Source: an uncultured Microbacteriaceae bacterium (GTDB taxonomy: Bacteria; Actinomycetota; Actinomycetes; Actinomycetales; Microbacteriaceae). Taken from it: a DNA stretch of 64,000 bases. The position numbers and the translations under genes were made by a program. The notes beneath the pieces are model-generated. The model searched no databases, was not told the DNA's origin, and worked only from the letters and a program-made list of their open reading frames with translations. This document shows, in pieces, positions 28,619 through 39,666 of this stretch; position 1 is the stretch's first letter, and each line of letters begins with the position of its first letter. The stretch is taken from positions 1 to 64,000 of the forward strand of contig CANKXX010000002.1 in NCBI GenBank assembly GCA_947487835.1, given 5' to 3'.

Positions 28619-29827
28619 GTGCTCGAACCCGCCAGCCGATACACCGGCTACACGGCCTACGACTATCTCGAGGCCGGCAAGGACTACCGAGAGTTCGCGT
28701 ATGCCGAGCAGATCGGCCGGGTGCCCGCCTACGCGGGACTCGAGCTGAGCGACGCCCAGGCGGAGCGCACGACCAAGCTGCTCACCGAGGAGACGGTCAT
28801 CTCGCTGCACGACCACGTGCAGGTCTTCCCCGAGGACATGGGGCAGCTGCGCGACCACATCCGCCAGGGCCGCGAACCAACGGGGTACGAGGGGCTGTCC
28901 CGCTCCGGGCTCACGGCGGTCTTCGACAACGGCATGGACGGCACCTGCTGCATCTCGAGCGACGCCGGCTGGAAGTACCAGGACGTGCTCTTCGACCTCG
29001 GCGTGCGCATGGCGGACCTCGCCCACCAGGACTTCGTCATCAAGGGCGAGACGATCAAGGACATCGAGTACGCGGCCGAGACCGGCCGCATCGCGCACGT
29101 CTTCGCGCTCGAGGCGTCGACCATGATCGAGAACGAGGTGGACCGACTCGACGTGCTCTACGGCTTCGGCGTGCGCCAGATGGGCATCGCCTATTCGGAG
29201 GCCAACACGCTCGGGTCCGGGCTCAAGGAGCGCGGCGACGGAGGCCTCACCTACTTCGGCGAGCGCGCGGTGGCCCGCATGAACAAGCTCGGCATCGCCA
29301 TCGACGTCTCCCACTCGGGCGACCGCACCTCGGTCGACGCGATCAAGGCGTCCACGAAGCCCGTTTTCATCACGCACGCCGGCGCCCGCGCCGTCTGGCC
29401 GACGAACCGCATGAAGACGGACGAGACGATCGTCGAGTGCGCGAAGCGCGGCGGGGTCATCGGCCTGGAGGCCGCCCCGCACACGACACTGTCGCCCGCG
29501 CATCCCAAGCACTCCATCGAGTCGGTCATGGACCACTTCACGTACTGCGTCGACCTCGTCGGCATCGAGCACGTGAGCTTCGGCCCGGACACCCTGTTCG
29601 GCGACCACGTGGGCCTGCACCACGCGTTCAGCTCGAACCTGTCGCTCGGCCAGGCGCACGCCGGGGTCGAGTACGAGGAGGTCCCCTACGTCGACGGCCT
29701 GGAGAACCCGGCCGAGGAGTTCTACAACATCATCGGCTGGCTCGTGAAGAACGGCTATTCCGACGACGAGATCCGCGCCGTCGTCGGCGGCAACACGCTG
29801 CGGGTCCTGAAGGAGGTCTGGGTCTAA
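28619..29827 (+). CDS. M19-family dipeptidase
   Basis: This 402-residue amidohydrolase-fold zinc dipeptidase is related to membrane (renal) dipeptidases. Zinc-site motifs are FALEAS, IDVSHSGD and ITHAGARA, with an Asp near FGPDT. The N-terminal HxD motif is replaced by HDH (in ISLHDHVQV), so this is a distinct subgroup and the substrate may not be a plain dipeptide. GTG 28619 has AAGGAG 8 nt upstream. The binding-protein gene starts at the base after its stop codon. Confidence 0.83.
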   Translation: MLEPASRYTGYTAYDYLEAGKDYREFAYAEQIGRVPAYAGLELSDAQAERTTKLLTEETVISLHDHVQVFPEDMGQLRDHIRQGREPTGYEGLSRSGLTAVFDNGMDGTCCISSDAGWKYQDVLFDLGVRMADLAHQDFVIKGETIKDIEYAAETGRIAHVFALEASTMIENEVDRLDVLYGFGVRQMGIAYSEANTLGSGLKERGDGGLTYFGERAVARMNKLGIAIDVSHSGDRTSVDAIKASTKPVFITHAGARAVWPTNRMKTDETIVECAKRGGVIGLEAAPHTTLSPAHPKHSIESVMDHFTYCVDLVGIEHVSFGPDTLFGDHVGLHHAFSSNLSLGQAHAGVEYEEVPYVDGLENPAEEFYNIIGWLVKNGYSDDEIRAVVGGNTLRVLKEVWV

Positions 29828-31459
29828 ATGTTCAGAACATCACGAATCGCCGCGGTGGCCGCACTGGCCGTCTCGGCACTGGCGCTCAGTGCGTGCGCCC
29901 CGACCGCGCCGGAGCCGAGTGCATCCGCATCCGGAGGCGGAGGCGCCGGCGCGGCCAGCAACGAGACGCTCACGATCGCCACGACGACCGACGTCGTCAA
30001 CTACAACCCGCTGATCGGCAACAGCCGCAGCGACTACTGGATCACCAACCTGATGTACCCGCACCTGCTGTCCATCGCGGACGACGGCTCGAAGGAGCCG
30101 CAGGTCGCGACGGAGTGGGGCTACGTCGACGAGACCACCGGGTTCTACGAGATCCGGGACGACCTCACCTGGAGCGACGGCGAGAAGCTGACGGCCGAGG
30201 ACGTGGCCTGGACCATGAACGCGGTGAAGCGGGACGCGCCTTCCGGCACGTTCTACGGCCAGCTGGCGAACTTCGAGTCCGCCGAGGCCGTGTCCGACAC
30301 CCGCGTCGAGATCACGTTGACCACGGCGGACTCCTCGATCGTCGACGAGATCGGCTTCTGGGGCAACGTCGTGCCGAAGCACGTGTTCGAGCCGGCCGGA
30401 TCGGTCGCCGAGTTCGCGAACGACGGGTCGGCCGGCGGCTGGGTCAGCGCCGGACCGTACCTGCTCACCGACGTCCAGGTCGGCCAGAGCTACACGCTCG
30501 AGCGCGTCGAGGACTACCCGCTCGTCGAGGGCGGCACGCCCTACTCCGCCGAGGTCGTCTACCGCGTGTTCCCGGACGTGAACACCGAGATCCTGGCGCT
30601 GCAGAGCGGCGAGGTCGACGTGATCGCGAACTCGCTGCCGCCCGCGCAGGTCGAGACGCTCCGGAACACCCCGGGCATCGAGGTCGAGGAGGCCGTGGGC
30701 CTCGGCTACGCGCACATGACCTACAACATGACCAAGCCGGACCTCGCCAAGCTCGAGGTGCGCAAGGCGCTCGCGCACTCGGTCGACTACGAGGCGATCC
30801 GCAAGGTCGTGCTGCAGGACCAGGCCGTGTCCACCGGCTCCAGCCCGCTGATGCCGGTGCTCGAGGACTACTACGACGACTCGATCGAGGAGTACGAGTT
30901 CGACACCGACATGGCGCGGGAGCTCATGGAGGAGGCCGGCTACACGGCGGACGCCGGCGGCAACTTCCCCGTCAGCTTCCGGCTCATCTACTCGCTGCAG
31001 GACGCCGTCACCAGCCAGTGGGTCACGCTGGTCAAGGACGGGGCGGCCGAGGCCGGCATCACGATCGAGCTGCAGGGCACGGAGCGCAACACGTACCTCG
31101 CGCAGACGAACGCCGGCGACTTCGACATCTACGCGGGCAACTTCGCCATCATGGACGACCCCGTGACCAACATGACCCTGGCCTACCTGCCCGAGGGCGC
31201 CATCAACTACACCTACGTCGACGACCCGGAGCTCAACGAGCTGATCACCACCGCGTCGAGCACCACCGACAAGGACGAGAAGGTGGAGCTCATGCGCGAG
31301 GCGGCCGCGATCGTGCGGGACAACGTGTACGACAACATCATGTACACGCAGAACCTCTACTTCGCCCACAGCGACAAGTGGACCGGGTTCGTCAGCAAGC
31401 CGAGCGAGCTGCTGTCGATCGTGAACCCGATCTCCGTCGCCAGCGCACACCTGAAGTAG
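29828..31459 (+). CDS. peptide ABC transporter substrate-binding lipoprotein
   Basis: This 543-residue family 5 (DppA/OppA-like) extracellular solute-binding protein has a signal peptide ending in the lipobox LSAC with lipidated C23, then a Ser/Gly linker. YNPLIGNSRSDYWITNLMYPHLL, LTWSDGEKLTAEDVAWTM and AYLPEGAINYTYVDDPELNEL are typical. Its ribosome site GGAGG lies inside the end of the dipeptidase gene. It should deliver peptides or peptide-like compounds to the permeases encoded next. Confidence 0.9.
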   Translation: MFRTSRIAAVAALAVSALALSACAPTAPEPSASASGGGGAGAASNETLTIATTTDVVNYNPLIGNSRSDYWITNLMYPHLLSIADDGSKEPQVATEWGYVDETTGFYEIRDDLTWSDGEKLTAEDVAWTMNAVKRDAPSGTFYGQLANFESAEAVSDTRVEITLTTADSSIVDEIGFWGNVVPKHVFEPAGSVAEFANDGSAGGWVSAGPYLLTDVQVGQSYTLERVEDYPLVEGGTPYSAEVVYRVFPDVNTEILALQSGEVDVIANSLPPAQVETLRNTPGIEVEEAVGLGYAHMTYNMTKPDLAKLEVRKALAHSVDYEAIRKVVLQDQAVSTGSSPLMPVLEDYYDDSIEEYEFDTDMARELMEEAGYTADAGGNFPVSFRLIYSLQDAVTSQWVTLVKDGAAEAGITIELQGTERNTYLAQTNAGDFDIYAGNFAIMDDPVTNMTLAYLPEGAINYTYVDDPELNELITTASSTTDKDEKVELMREAAAIVRDNVYDNIMYTQNLYFAHSDKWTGFVSKPSELLSIVNPISVASAHLK

Positions 31460-31473
31460 GAAGGGGCCGCGCG

Positions 31474-32436
31474 GTGTCCATCGCCACATTCGTTCTCCGC
31501 CGCCTGGCGCGGGGGGTGCTCACGATCTGGTTCGCCGTGACCGTGACGTTCCTCCTGCTCCGCCTGCTGCCGGGAGACCCGGCGCTCGCGGTGGCGAGTC
31601 CGAACATGACGGAGGCCGCCCGCGCGGCCCTGCTCGAGCAGTACGGCCTCGACAAGCCGCTGATCGTGCAGTACGGGCTGTACCTGGTGCAGCTCGTCCA
31701 GGGCAATCTCGGCGTCTCGTTCACGCAGTCCGTCCCCGTTCTGGACGTGCTGATGCAGAGACTGCCCTGGACCCTCCTCCTCACCGGCACCGCGCTCGTC
31801 GCGACGGTGCTGGTGGGGGTTCCCCTCGGCGTCATCGCGGCGTCGAAGCGCGGCACGGTCGCCGACCGCGCCGTGCAGGTGATCGGGGTCGTCGGCCAGT
31901 CGCTCTTCGTGCCGAGCGTCGGCGTCCTGCTGCTCTACACGTTCGGACTCGTGCTCGGCTGGCTGCCCATCGGCGGCGCGTACGACACCGGCACGTACGG
32001 AAACGAGTGGTACCTGAGCGTGCTCAGCCACCTCGTGCTCCCCGCGACCTCCCTCGTGCTCATCCAGCTCGGCTCGTACGTGCTGACCATGCGCTCGACC
32101 CTCATCGACGCGCTCGGCGAGGACTACACGACGCTCGCCCACGCCAACGGGCTGCCGGCCCGGCGGGTGCTCTGGAAGCACGCGCTGCGCAACGCCCTGC
32201 TGCCGACGACCACCCTCATCGGGCTCCAGCTCGGCTTCCTGGTCGGCGGCGCGGTGCTCACCGAGACGGTGTTCGCCTACCCGGGCATCGGCCGCGGCAT
32301 CTACGAGGCCGTGACCCAGCTCGACTTCCCGGTGCTGCAGGGCGCCTTCCTCATGCTCGCGGCGACCGTGGTCGTCGTGAACATGATCACCGACGTCATC
32401 TACGGATTCCTGGACCCCCGAGTGAAGACAGCATGA
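31474..32436 (+). CDS. peptide ABC transporter permease (DppB type)
   Basis: This 320-residue inner-membrane subunit has about six helices. It begins at GTG 31474, eight bases after an AGGAAGGGG ribosome site. FVLRRLARGVLTIWFAVTVTFLLLRLLPGDP is the family N-terminus. The EAA loop that contacts the ATPase is EDYTTLAHANGLPARRVLWKHALRNALLP. It overlaps the next permease gene by ATGA. Confidence 0.9.
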   Translation: MSIATFVLRRLARGVLTIWFAVTVTFLLLRLLPGDPALAVASPNMTEAARAALLEQYGLDKPLIVQYGLYLVQLVQGNLGVSFTQSVPVLDVLMQRLPWTLLLTGTALVATVLVGVPLGVIAASKRGTVADRAVQVIGVVGQSLFVPSVGVLLLYTFGLVLGWLPIGGAYDTGTYGNEWYLSVLSHLVLPATSLVLIQLGSYVLTMRSTLIDALGEDYTTLAHANGLPARRVLWKHALRNALLPTTTLIGLQLGFLVGGAVLTETVFAYPGIGRGIYEAVTQLDFPVLQGAFLMLAATVVVVNMITDVIYGFLDPRVKTA

Positions 32437-33368
32437 GCGCAGACAAGACCCTGGGCGGCGCGGGCACCGTGCCGCTGTCCGCCGCCGAGGCGATGACCAG
32501 CACGACGGCGGAGCCCGTCGCCGACGAGAACGGACGCGCGAGCGCGGCCACCTGGCGGGCGTTCCGCCGGGAGCCGCTCGGGCTCCTCGCCGGCGGCCTC
32601 CTCGCGCTCCTCGTGTTCGTCGCGATCGCGGCACCGCTGCTGTCGCCCTACCCCGCGAGCTTCGGCGAGAACGTCCTGCGGCCGCCGGGCGGCGGGGAGT
32701 GGTTCGGCACGGATGCCCTCGGGCGCAGCGTGTACGCGGAGGTCGTCTGGGGCACCCAGCAGAGCCTGCTCGTCGCGGCGGCCGCGAGCCTCATCGCCAT
32801 CGCGTTCGGCACGCTCGTCGCCGTGGTCGGCGCGTACTTCCGCAGCATCGACGGATTCATCGGCGTCGTCGTCGACCTCACGCTGTCGCTGCCCGTGCTG
32901 CCGCTCATGATCCTCATCGCGGCGCTCGTCGGACCGAGCACGACGACGATCATCCTCGTCGTCGCGGCGTTCTCCTGGCCCGAGGTCACGCGCATCGTCC
33001 GGTCCCAGGCGCTCACCGTGGTGAACCTGCCCTACGTCGACGCGGCCCGGCTCATGACGACGTCGCCGGTCTGGATCATCACCAAGCACGTCGTGCCCAC
33101 GGTCACCCCGGTCATCGTCGTCTCCGTCGTGGTCACGGCCTCGCGGGCGGTGCTCTCGGCGGCCGGCCTCGCGTTCCTCGGGCTCGGCGACCCGACCACC
33201 TGGTCGTGGGGCCGCATCCTCTACGAGGCCCAGCAGTCCGGCGCCATGTCGAGCGCCTGGTGGCTCACGCTCTTCCCGTCCCTGGCGATCCTCGCCCTCG
33301 TGCTGTCCGCGACGCTGCTGTCCATCGCGTACAACGACGCCCGCAACCCCAAGTCCCGCCGGAGGTAA
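32433..33368 (+). CDS. peptide ABC transporter permease (DppC type)
   Basis: This 311-residue second permease subunit has a 45-residue cytoplasmic tail before WRAFRREPLGLLAGGLLALLVFVAI. FGTDALGRSVYAEVVWGTQQSL is the DppC hallmark, and the EAA loop is VNLPYVDAARLMTTSPVWIITKHVVP. The start ATG overlaps the preceding stop codon. It pairs with the DppB-type permease. Confidence 0.9.
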   Translation: MSADKTLGGAGTVPLSAAEAMTSTTAEPVADENGRASAATWRAFRREPLGLLAGGLLALLVFVAIAAPLLSPYPASFGENVLRPPGGGEWFGTDALGRSVYAEVVWGTQQSLLVAAAASLIAIAFGTLVAVVGAYFRSIDGFIGVVVDLTLSLPVLPLMILIAALVGPSTTTIILVVAAFSWPEVTRIVRSQALTVVNLPYVDAARLMTTSPVWIITKHVVPTVTPVIVVSVVVTASRAVLSAAGLAFLGLGDPTTWSWGRILYEAQQSGAMSSAWWLTLFPSLAILALVLSATLLSIAYNDARNPKSRRR

Positions 33369-33371
33369 CGC

Positions 33372-34610
33372 ATGACCACGACGCCCACCACCGCGCCGAC
33401 GGACGGCGGGGTCGACCTGTTCGACCAGCGGCTCTCGTCCGACTTCTTCGACCTCGTGCAGGACGGCGTCGTCGAGCGGATGCGGGAGCAGGGCCTCGAC
33501 GCGCTGCTGACGGTTGACCCGGAGGACGTCGCGTACCTCACCGGCTTCTTCCACCACCCGGGGGAGCGGCCCGTCGCCGTCTGGCTGGACGCGCACGGCC
33601 GCTGCCTGCTGCTGCTGCCGGTGCTCGAGCGCGAGCACGCGGAGTCCCAGCACGCCCGCGCCGAGCTGATCGAGTACGCCGAGTTCCCGGGCCTCGAGAG
33701 CCCGTTCGCGGTGCTGGCCCGGCACGTCGGCCCCGGCGTGCGGCGCATCGGCCACACGACCTCCATCTCCTACGAGCGGCTCACGGCGGCGACCGCTGCG
33801 CTCGCCGGGGCCGACGCCCCCGCGGCGCGCGAACTCGTCCCCACCGACATCGTCCTGTCCTCCCGCTTCCTCAAGCACCCGGGCGAGATCGCCCTGCACC
33901 AGGAGGCCGCGCGCATCACCGACGCGATGCTCGTGGCGGGGCTGGCGCTCGTGACCGAGGCCATCGACGCCGGCGGCGAGCTGCCGAGCGAGGCCGAGCT
34001 CGCCGCCCACGTGGGCCGCGTCGGCACGGGAATCATGTATGCGGAGCACCGCAACGTCGTCGTCGTGTCCTTCCTCGCGGGCGGCCTCGTCTACGCGGGG
34101 GCGAACAGCTCGCATCCGCACGGGCTGCCGTCCAGCTACCGCCTCCGCGCGGGCGACACGTTCATGCTCTCGCTCGGCTGCGCCGTGGGCGGGCGCTTCG
34201 TGGAGGGCGAGCGTACTTTCGTGCTCGGCGAGCCCACCGAGCGCCAGGAGTTCCTGCACGAGACGATCCGGCGCGCCCAGCAGGTCGGCCAGGAGGTCAT
34301 CCGGCCCGGCGTCGAGTGCCGCTCGGCGAACGAGACCTGCCTGTCCGTCATCCGCGAGGCCGGCCTGGGGGAGTACATCCTGCACCGGCAGGGGCACGGC
34401 ATCGGCCTCGGCATGCACGAGCCGCCGTGGCTGGAGAGCGGTGACGCGACCGTTCTGCGCGAGGGCATGGTCGTCTCCAACGAGCCGGGCATCTACGTGC
34501 CGGGGCACGCGGGCTACCGCATCAGCGACAGCATGCTCGTCACCGCCGACGGCTCCCGCCCCCTCACTACTTTCCCCCGCGGCCTCGCGGACAGCGTCAT
34601 CCCGCTGTAG
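33372..34610 (+). CDS. M24-fold (creatinase-like) hydrolase lacking several metal ligands
   Basis: This 412-residue protein has an N-terminal creatinase domain (about 25-155) and a C-terminal pita-bread domain. Xaa-Pro peptidases of M24 bind two metals through D, D, H, E, E. Here the first Asp is S267 (MLSLG), the second is E278 (VEGERTF), and the last Glu is S385 (YRISDS). H342, H349 and E371 remain. Loss of metal ligands is what separates metal-free creatinase from the peptidases. The protein may therefore cleave a C-N bond of an amidino or similar compound rather than a Xaa-Pro bond, but this is inference. Confidence 0.8.
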   Translation: MTTTPTTAPTDGGVDLFDQRLSSDFFDLVQDGVVERMREQGLDALLTVDPEDVAYLTGFFHHPGERPVAVWLDAHGRCLLLLPVLEREHAESQHARAELIEYAEFPGLESPFAVLARHVGPGVRRIGHTTSISYERLTAATAALAGADAPAARELVPTDIVLSSRFLKHPGEIALHQEAARITDAMLVAGLALVTEAIDAGGELPSEAELAAHVGRVGTGIMYAEHRNVVVVSFLAGGLVYAGANSSHPHGLPSSYRLRAGDTFMLSLGCAVGGRFVEGERTFVLGEPTERQEFLHETIRRAQQVGQEVIRPGVECRSANETCLSVIREAGLGEYILHRQGHGIGLGMHEPPWLESGDATVLREGMVVSNEPGIYVPGHAGYRISDSMLVTADGSRPLTTFPRGLADSVIPL

Positions 34611-34626
34611 CCGCGACCCGATCGCG

Positions 34627-34696
34627 CCAGATCAGACCAAGCCGCCAGACCAGACCACCCCACCAGCCTGACCCACCCACCAGACCAGACCAGACC
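34627..34696. repeat. low-complexity CCAGA/CCACC repeats
   Basis: About 70 bases are made of repeated CCAGACCAGA and CACCCACCAGA units between the M24-fold and alpha/beta hydrolase genes, ending just before a GAGGAG ribosome site. No stem or promoter is evident. Confidence 0.7.
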
Positions 34697-34711
34697 GATC
34701 GAGGAGAACCC

Positions 34712-35620
34712 ATGAGCAACGAGACCGTGTCCCCGGAGTTCGCGAAGGCGACGAGCGAGGCGCAGATGGTGGAGATCAACGGCAACCACCTCGCCGTCGA
34801 GGTGCTGGGGCCGGAGGGTGCGCCCGTCATCATCACCCACCACGGCGCGCCGGGGCTCGGCTCCCGCGCGGAGCCGCGGGCGAGCTTCGGCCGCCTCGCC
34901 GACCAGTACCGGGTGGTCGTGTTCGACGCCCGCGGATCCGGCCAGAGCGAGGGGAAGGGCGAGTTCAGCCACGAGCAGTGGGCCGCGGACATCGACGGCC
35001 TGCGAGAATGGATCGGGGCGGACCGCATCGCCATGGCCGGCGGCTCGTACGGCGGCTTCATGGCCATGGAGTACGCCATCCGCTATCCCGACAGGGTCGC
35101 CGCCCTCGTGCTGCGCGACACCGCGGCGGACAACAGCCACAGCGAACTGGCGCGTACGAACGCGCTCGCGAGCGACCGGGTCCAGGTCGACATGGCAAAG
35201 TTCGACCGCATCGACGAGGGCAGGGTGCGTGACGACGACGACCTGCGCGACTGCTGGCGCGAGATCCTCCCGCTGTACGACTTCGAGTACGACCCGGCCG
35301 CCGTGGAGCGGAAGGTCGAGGCCACGCCGTACCGCTACGAGGCGCACAACTACGCGTTCTCCCGGAACCTGCCGGGGTGGGACATCACGGCTCAGCTGCC
35401 CGGCGTCACGGCGCCGACCCTGATCACCGTCGGTCGCACCGACTGGATCACTCCCGTATCGTGCAGCGAGACCATCAACGGGTTGATCCCCGACTCGGAG
35501 CTCGTGATCTTCGAGAAGTCCGGTCACTCGCCGCAGATCGAGGAGGCAGAACTCTGGACCCAGCACGTGCGCGGCTTCCTCAATCGGGTCTATCCGACGG
35601 GGGTGGCGACCAGCGCGTGA
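34712..35620 (+). CDS. alpha/beta hydrolase, proline iminopeptidase-like
   Basis: This 302-residue serine hydrolase has oxyanion motif HHGAPG, DARGSGQS, nucleophile elbow GGSYGG, acid around VGRTDWIT and histidine in KSGHSPQ. The HGxPG plus GGSxGx pattern is that of prolyl iminopeptidases and related amidases. A GAGGAG ribosome site is present. It belongs to the peptide or amide catabolic unit and shares a GTGA overlap with the regulator gene that follows. Confidence 0.85.
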   Translation: MSNETVSPEFAKATSEAQMVEINGNHLAVEVLGPEGAPVIITHHGAPGLGSRAEPRASFGRLADQYRVVVFDARGSGQSEGKGEFSHEQWAADIDGLREWIGADRIAMAGGSYGGFMAMEYAIRYPDRVAALVLRDTAADNSHSELARTNALASDRVQVDMAKFDRIDEGRVRDDDDLRDCWREILPLYDFEYDPAAVERKVEATPYRYEAHNYAFSRNLPGWDITAQLPGVTAPTLITVGRTDWITPVSCSETINGLIPDSELVIFEKSGHSPQIEEAELWTQHVRGFLNRVYPTGVATSA

Positions 35621-36702
35621 GCCCGCGGCTCGACGACCTCACGGACCTCGACCGGCGCATCATCCTCGCCCTGCAGCACGACGGCCGGGCTAGCTGGCGT
35701 GCGATCGCGGACATGGTCGGCGGCACCGTCGCCACCGTCACCCGGCGGGGCCAGCAGCTGCTGGCCGACGGGGTGGTGCGCATCGGCGTGCTGCCCGCCC
35801 TCGGCAGCGAGGGGCCGGTCGACGCGTTCGTGGTGCGCATCAACTGCGCGCCGGGCACCCAGCTGCGGGTCGCGGAGGAGCTCGTCAGCCGGCCGGACAT
35901 CCGCTTCATCACAATCGTCACCGGCGGCTACGACATCATCGCCGAGCTCGTGGTGCACGGCGGCGCGAACTACTACCCGGGCCATCTGCACGAGCTGCAG
36001 TCCATCCCGGGCGTCGAGCGCTGGCGCAGCGACCTCGTCATGCACGTCTACAAGGTGAGCTACGACTGGGGCCGCCAGCTCATCGAGCGCACGAAGGACA
36101 TGAATCTGCCGCCCGCGGCTCCGCAGCCGACGAAGGCCATGGCGGCGGTGGACGCGCAGTTCTGCGCGCCCGACCACTTCGACCCGTTCGACCGGCAGAT
36201 CCTCACGCTCATGCGCGACGACGGCCGGCTCACCTTCCAGTCCGTCGCCGACCGGCTCGGCACGAACGAGTCGAGCGTGCGGCGGCGGTTCGAGCGGATG
36301 CGGCAGAACGGCTGCCTCAACATCCTCACCCTCGTGCCCGCGCCGGCGCTCGGCATGGGCGCGGAGACGTTGATCACGGTCACGGTCGAGCCGTCCAAGC
36401 TCGACGAGGTGGCCCGGAAGCTCTCCGAGTACCCCTCCGTCCGCTACCTCGCCGCGACGCTCGACCAGAACTCGCTGTTCTGCGAGGTCATCACGCCGTC
36501 GACCGCCGACCTGTACTCCTTCATGACGGCGACCCTCTCGATGCTGGAGGGCGTGCGTGGCTGGACCGCGGCGATGGAGCTGCTCTTCCTCAAGCGCGGC
36601 TTCGTCGAGACGCCCTGGTGGCGCTCGCAGATCGGCTTCCCGGCGTCGGACGAGATGAACGCGCTCGAGGGCGGCGGATTCGCGGTGGGGCGCACCCCGT
36701 AG
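35617..36702 (+). CDS. tandem (double) Lrp/AsnC-family regulator
   Basis: This 361-residue protein contains two complete Lrp/AsnC units. The first half has a helix-turn-helix around LDRRIILALQHDGRASWRAIADMVGG and an effector-binding domain ending near YKVSYDW. The second repeats the pattern from DPFDRQILTLMRDDGRLTFQSVADRLGTNESSVRRRF. Lrp proteins usually dimerise, so the fusion supplies a dimer in one chain. Its GTG start overlaps the hydrolase stop. It probably controls the adjacent uptake and degradation genes in response to an amino acid or similar product. Confidence 0.88.
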   Translation: MSPRLDDLTDLDRRIILALQHDGRASWRAIADMVGGTVATVTRRGQQLLADGVVRIGVLPALGSEGPVDAFVVRINCAPGTQLRVAEELVSRPDIRFITIVTGGYDIIAELVVHGGANYYPGHLHELQSIPGVERWRSDLVMHVYKVSYDWGRQLIERTKDMNLPPAAPQPTKAMAAVDAQFCAPDHFDPFDRQILTLMRDDGRLTFQSVADRLGTNESSVRRRFERMRQNGCLNILTLVPAPALGMGAETLITVTVEPSKLDEVARKLSEYPSVRYLAATLDQNSLFCEVITPSTADLYSFMTATLSMLEGVRGWTAAMELLFLKRGFVETPWWRSQIGFPASDEMNALEGGGFAVGRTP

Positions 36703-36738
36703 GCTGGTCGCTTCCCGTTCCCGAGCGAAAGCGATGAG

Positions 36739-37662
36739 ATGACTCGGCACTTCCTGCGCGACGACGACCTGACCCTGGCCGAGCAGGCCGAGATCCTCGA
36801 CCTCGCCACGGAGCTGAAGCGAGACCGATTCGCGCAGAAGCCGCTCGCCGGTCCGCAAACCGTCGCGGTCATCTTCGACAAGTCCTCGACCCGCACCCGC
36901 GTCTCGTTCGCGGTCGGCATCGCCGACCTCGGCGGCAACCCGCTCATCATCTCGACCGCGAACAGCCAATTGGGCGGCAAGGAGACCGCGGCCGACACGG
37001 CGCGCGTGCTCGAGCGCCAGGTGGCCGCCATCGTCTGGCGCACCTACGCCCAGTCGGGGCTCGAGGAGATGGCGCACGGCACCCGCGTGCCCGTGGTCAA
37101 CGCGCTCTCGGACGAGTTCCACCCGTGCCAGCTGCTGGCCGACCTGCTGACCATCCGCGAACACCGGGGCGACCTCGCCGGCCAGACGGTGGCCTTCCTC
37201 GGCGACGGGGCGAGCAACATGGCGCAGTCCTACCTGCTCGCCGGCGCGACCGCGGGCATGCACGTGCGCGTCGCGGCGCCCGAGGGTTACACCCCCGCCG
37301 CGGACGTCGTGGCCGACGCCGAGCGCATCGCGAGCGGCACCGGCGGATCCGTCGCGGTGCTCACCGACCCCACCGAGGCCGTGCACGGCGCGGACGTCGT
37401 CGTCACCGACACCTGGGTGTCGATGGGCTTCGAGGAGGAGAAGGCGGCGCGGATCGCGGCGCTCGGCTCCTACCAGGTGACGACCGACACCATGGCCGCG
37501 GCGAAGGACGACGCCATCTTCCTGCACTGCCTCCCCGCCGACCGGGACTACGAGGTCGCGACCGAGGTCATCGACGGCCCGCGATCCGTCATCTGGGACG
37601 AGGCGGAGAACCGCCTGCACGCCCAGAAGGCGCTGCTCGTCTGGCTGCTGCGTCAGTCCTGA
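36739..37662 (+). CDS. argF: ornithine carbamoyltransferase
   Basis: This enzyme makes citrulline from ornithine and carbamoyl phosphate in arginine synthesis. Carbamoyl-phosphate site STRTR is at 50-54, HPCQ starts at 128, DTWVSMG binds ornithine, and FLHCLPA contains the catalytic Cys. At 307 residues it is complete. TAGGCT about 30 nt upstream may be its -10 box. argH follows. argG and argR are not between them. Confidence 0.95.
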   Translation: MTRHFLRDDDLTLAEQAEILDLATELKRDRFAQKPLAGPQTVAVIFDKSSTRTRVSFAVGIADLGGNPLIISTANSQLGGKETAADTARVLERQVAAIVWRTYAQSGLEEMAHGTRVPVVNALSDEFHPCQLLADLLTIREHRGDLAGQTVAFLGDGASNMAQSYLLAGATAGMHVRVAAPEGYTPAADVVADAERIASGTGGSVAVLTDPTEAVHGADVVVTDTWVSMGFEEEKAARIAALGSYQVTTDTMAAAKDDAIFLHCLPADRDYEVATEVIDGPRSVIWDEAENRLHAQKALLVWLLRQS

Positions 37663-37724
37663 CGCCAGCCCGACCCCGCCCTGACGCGATCCCGGCCTCG
37701 GGGCGGATGGCGCCCACGGCCTAG

Positions 37725-39655
<1,931 letters not shown>

Positions 39656-39666
39656 GCTCTGGTTCC

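Noticed and set aside
28442-29659. A 405-codon minus-strand frame opposite the dipeptidase
   Set aside because: Shadow frame. The dipeptidase on the plus strand has zinc-ligand motifs and a good ribosome site.
34627-34696. CCAGA repeats considered as a CRISPR-like array
   Set aside because: Units are only 5-12 bases and adjacent, without spacers or cas genes.
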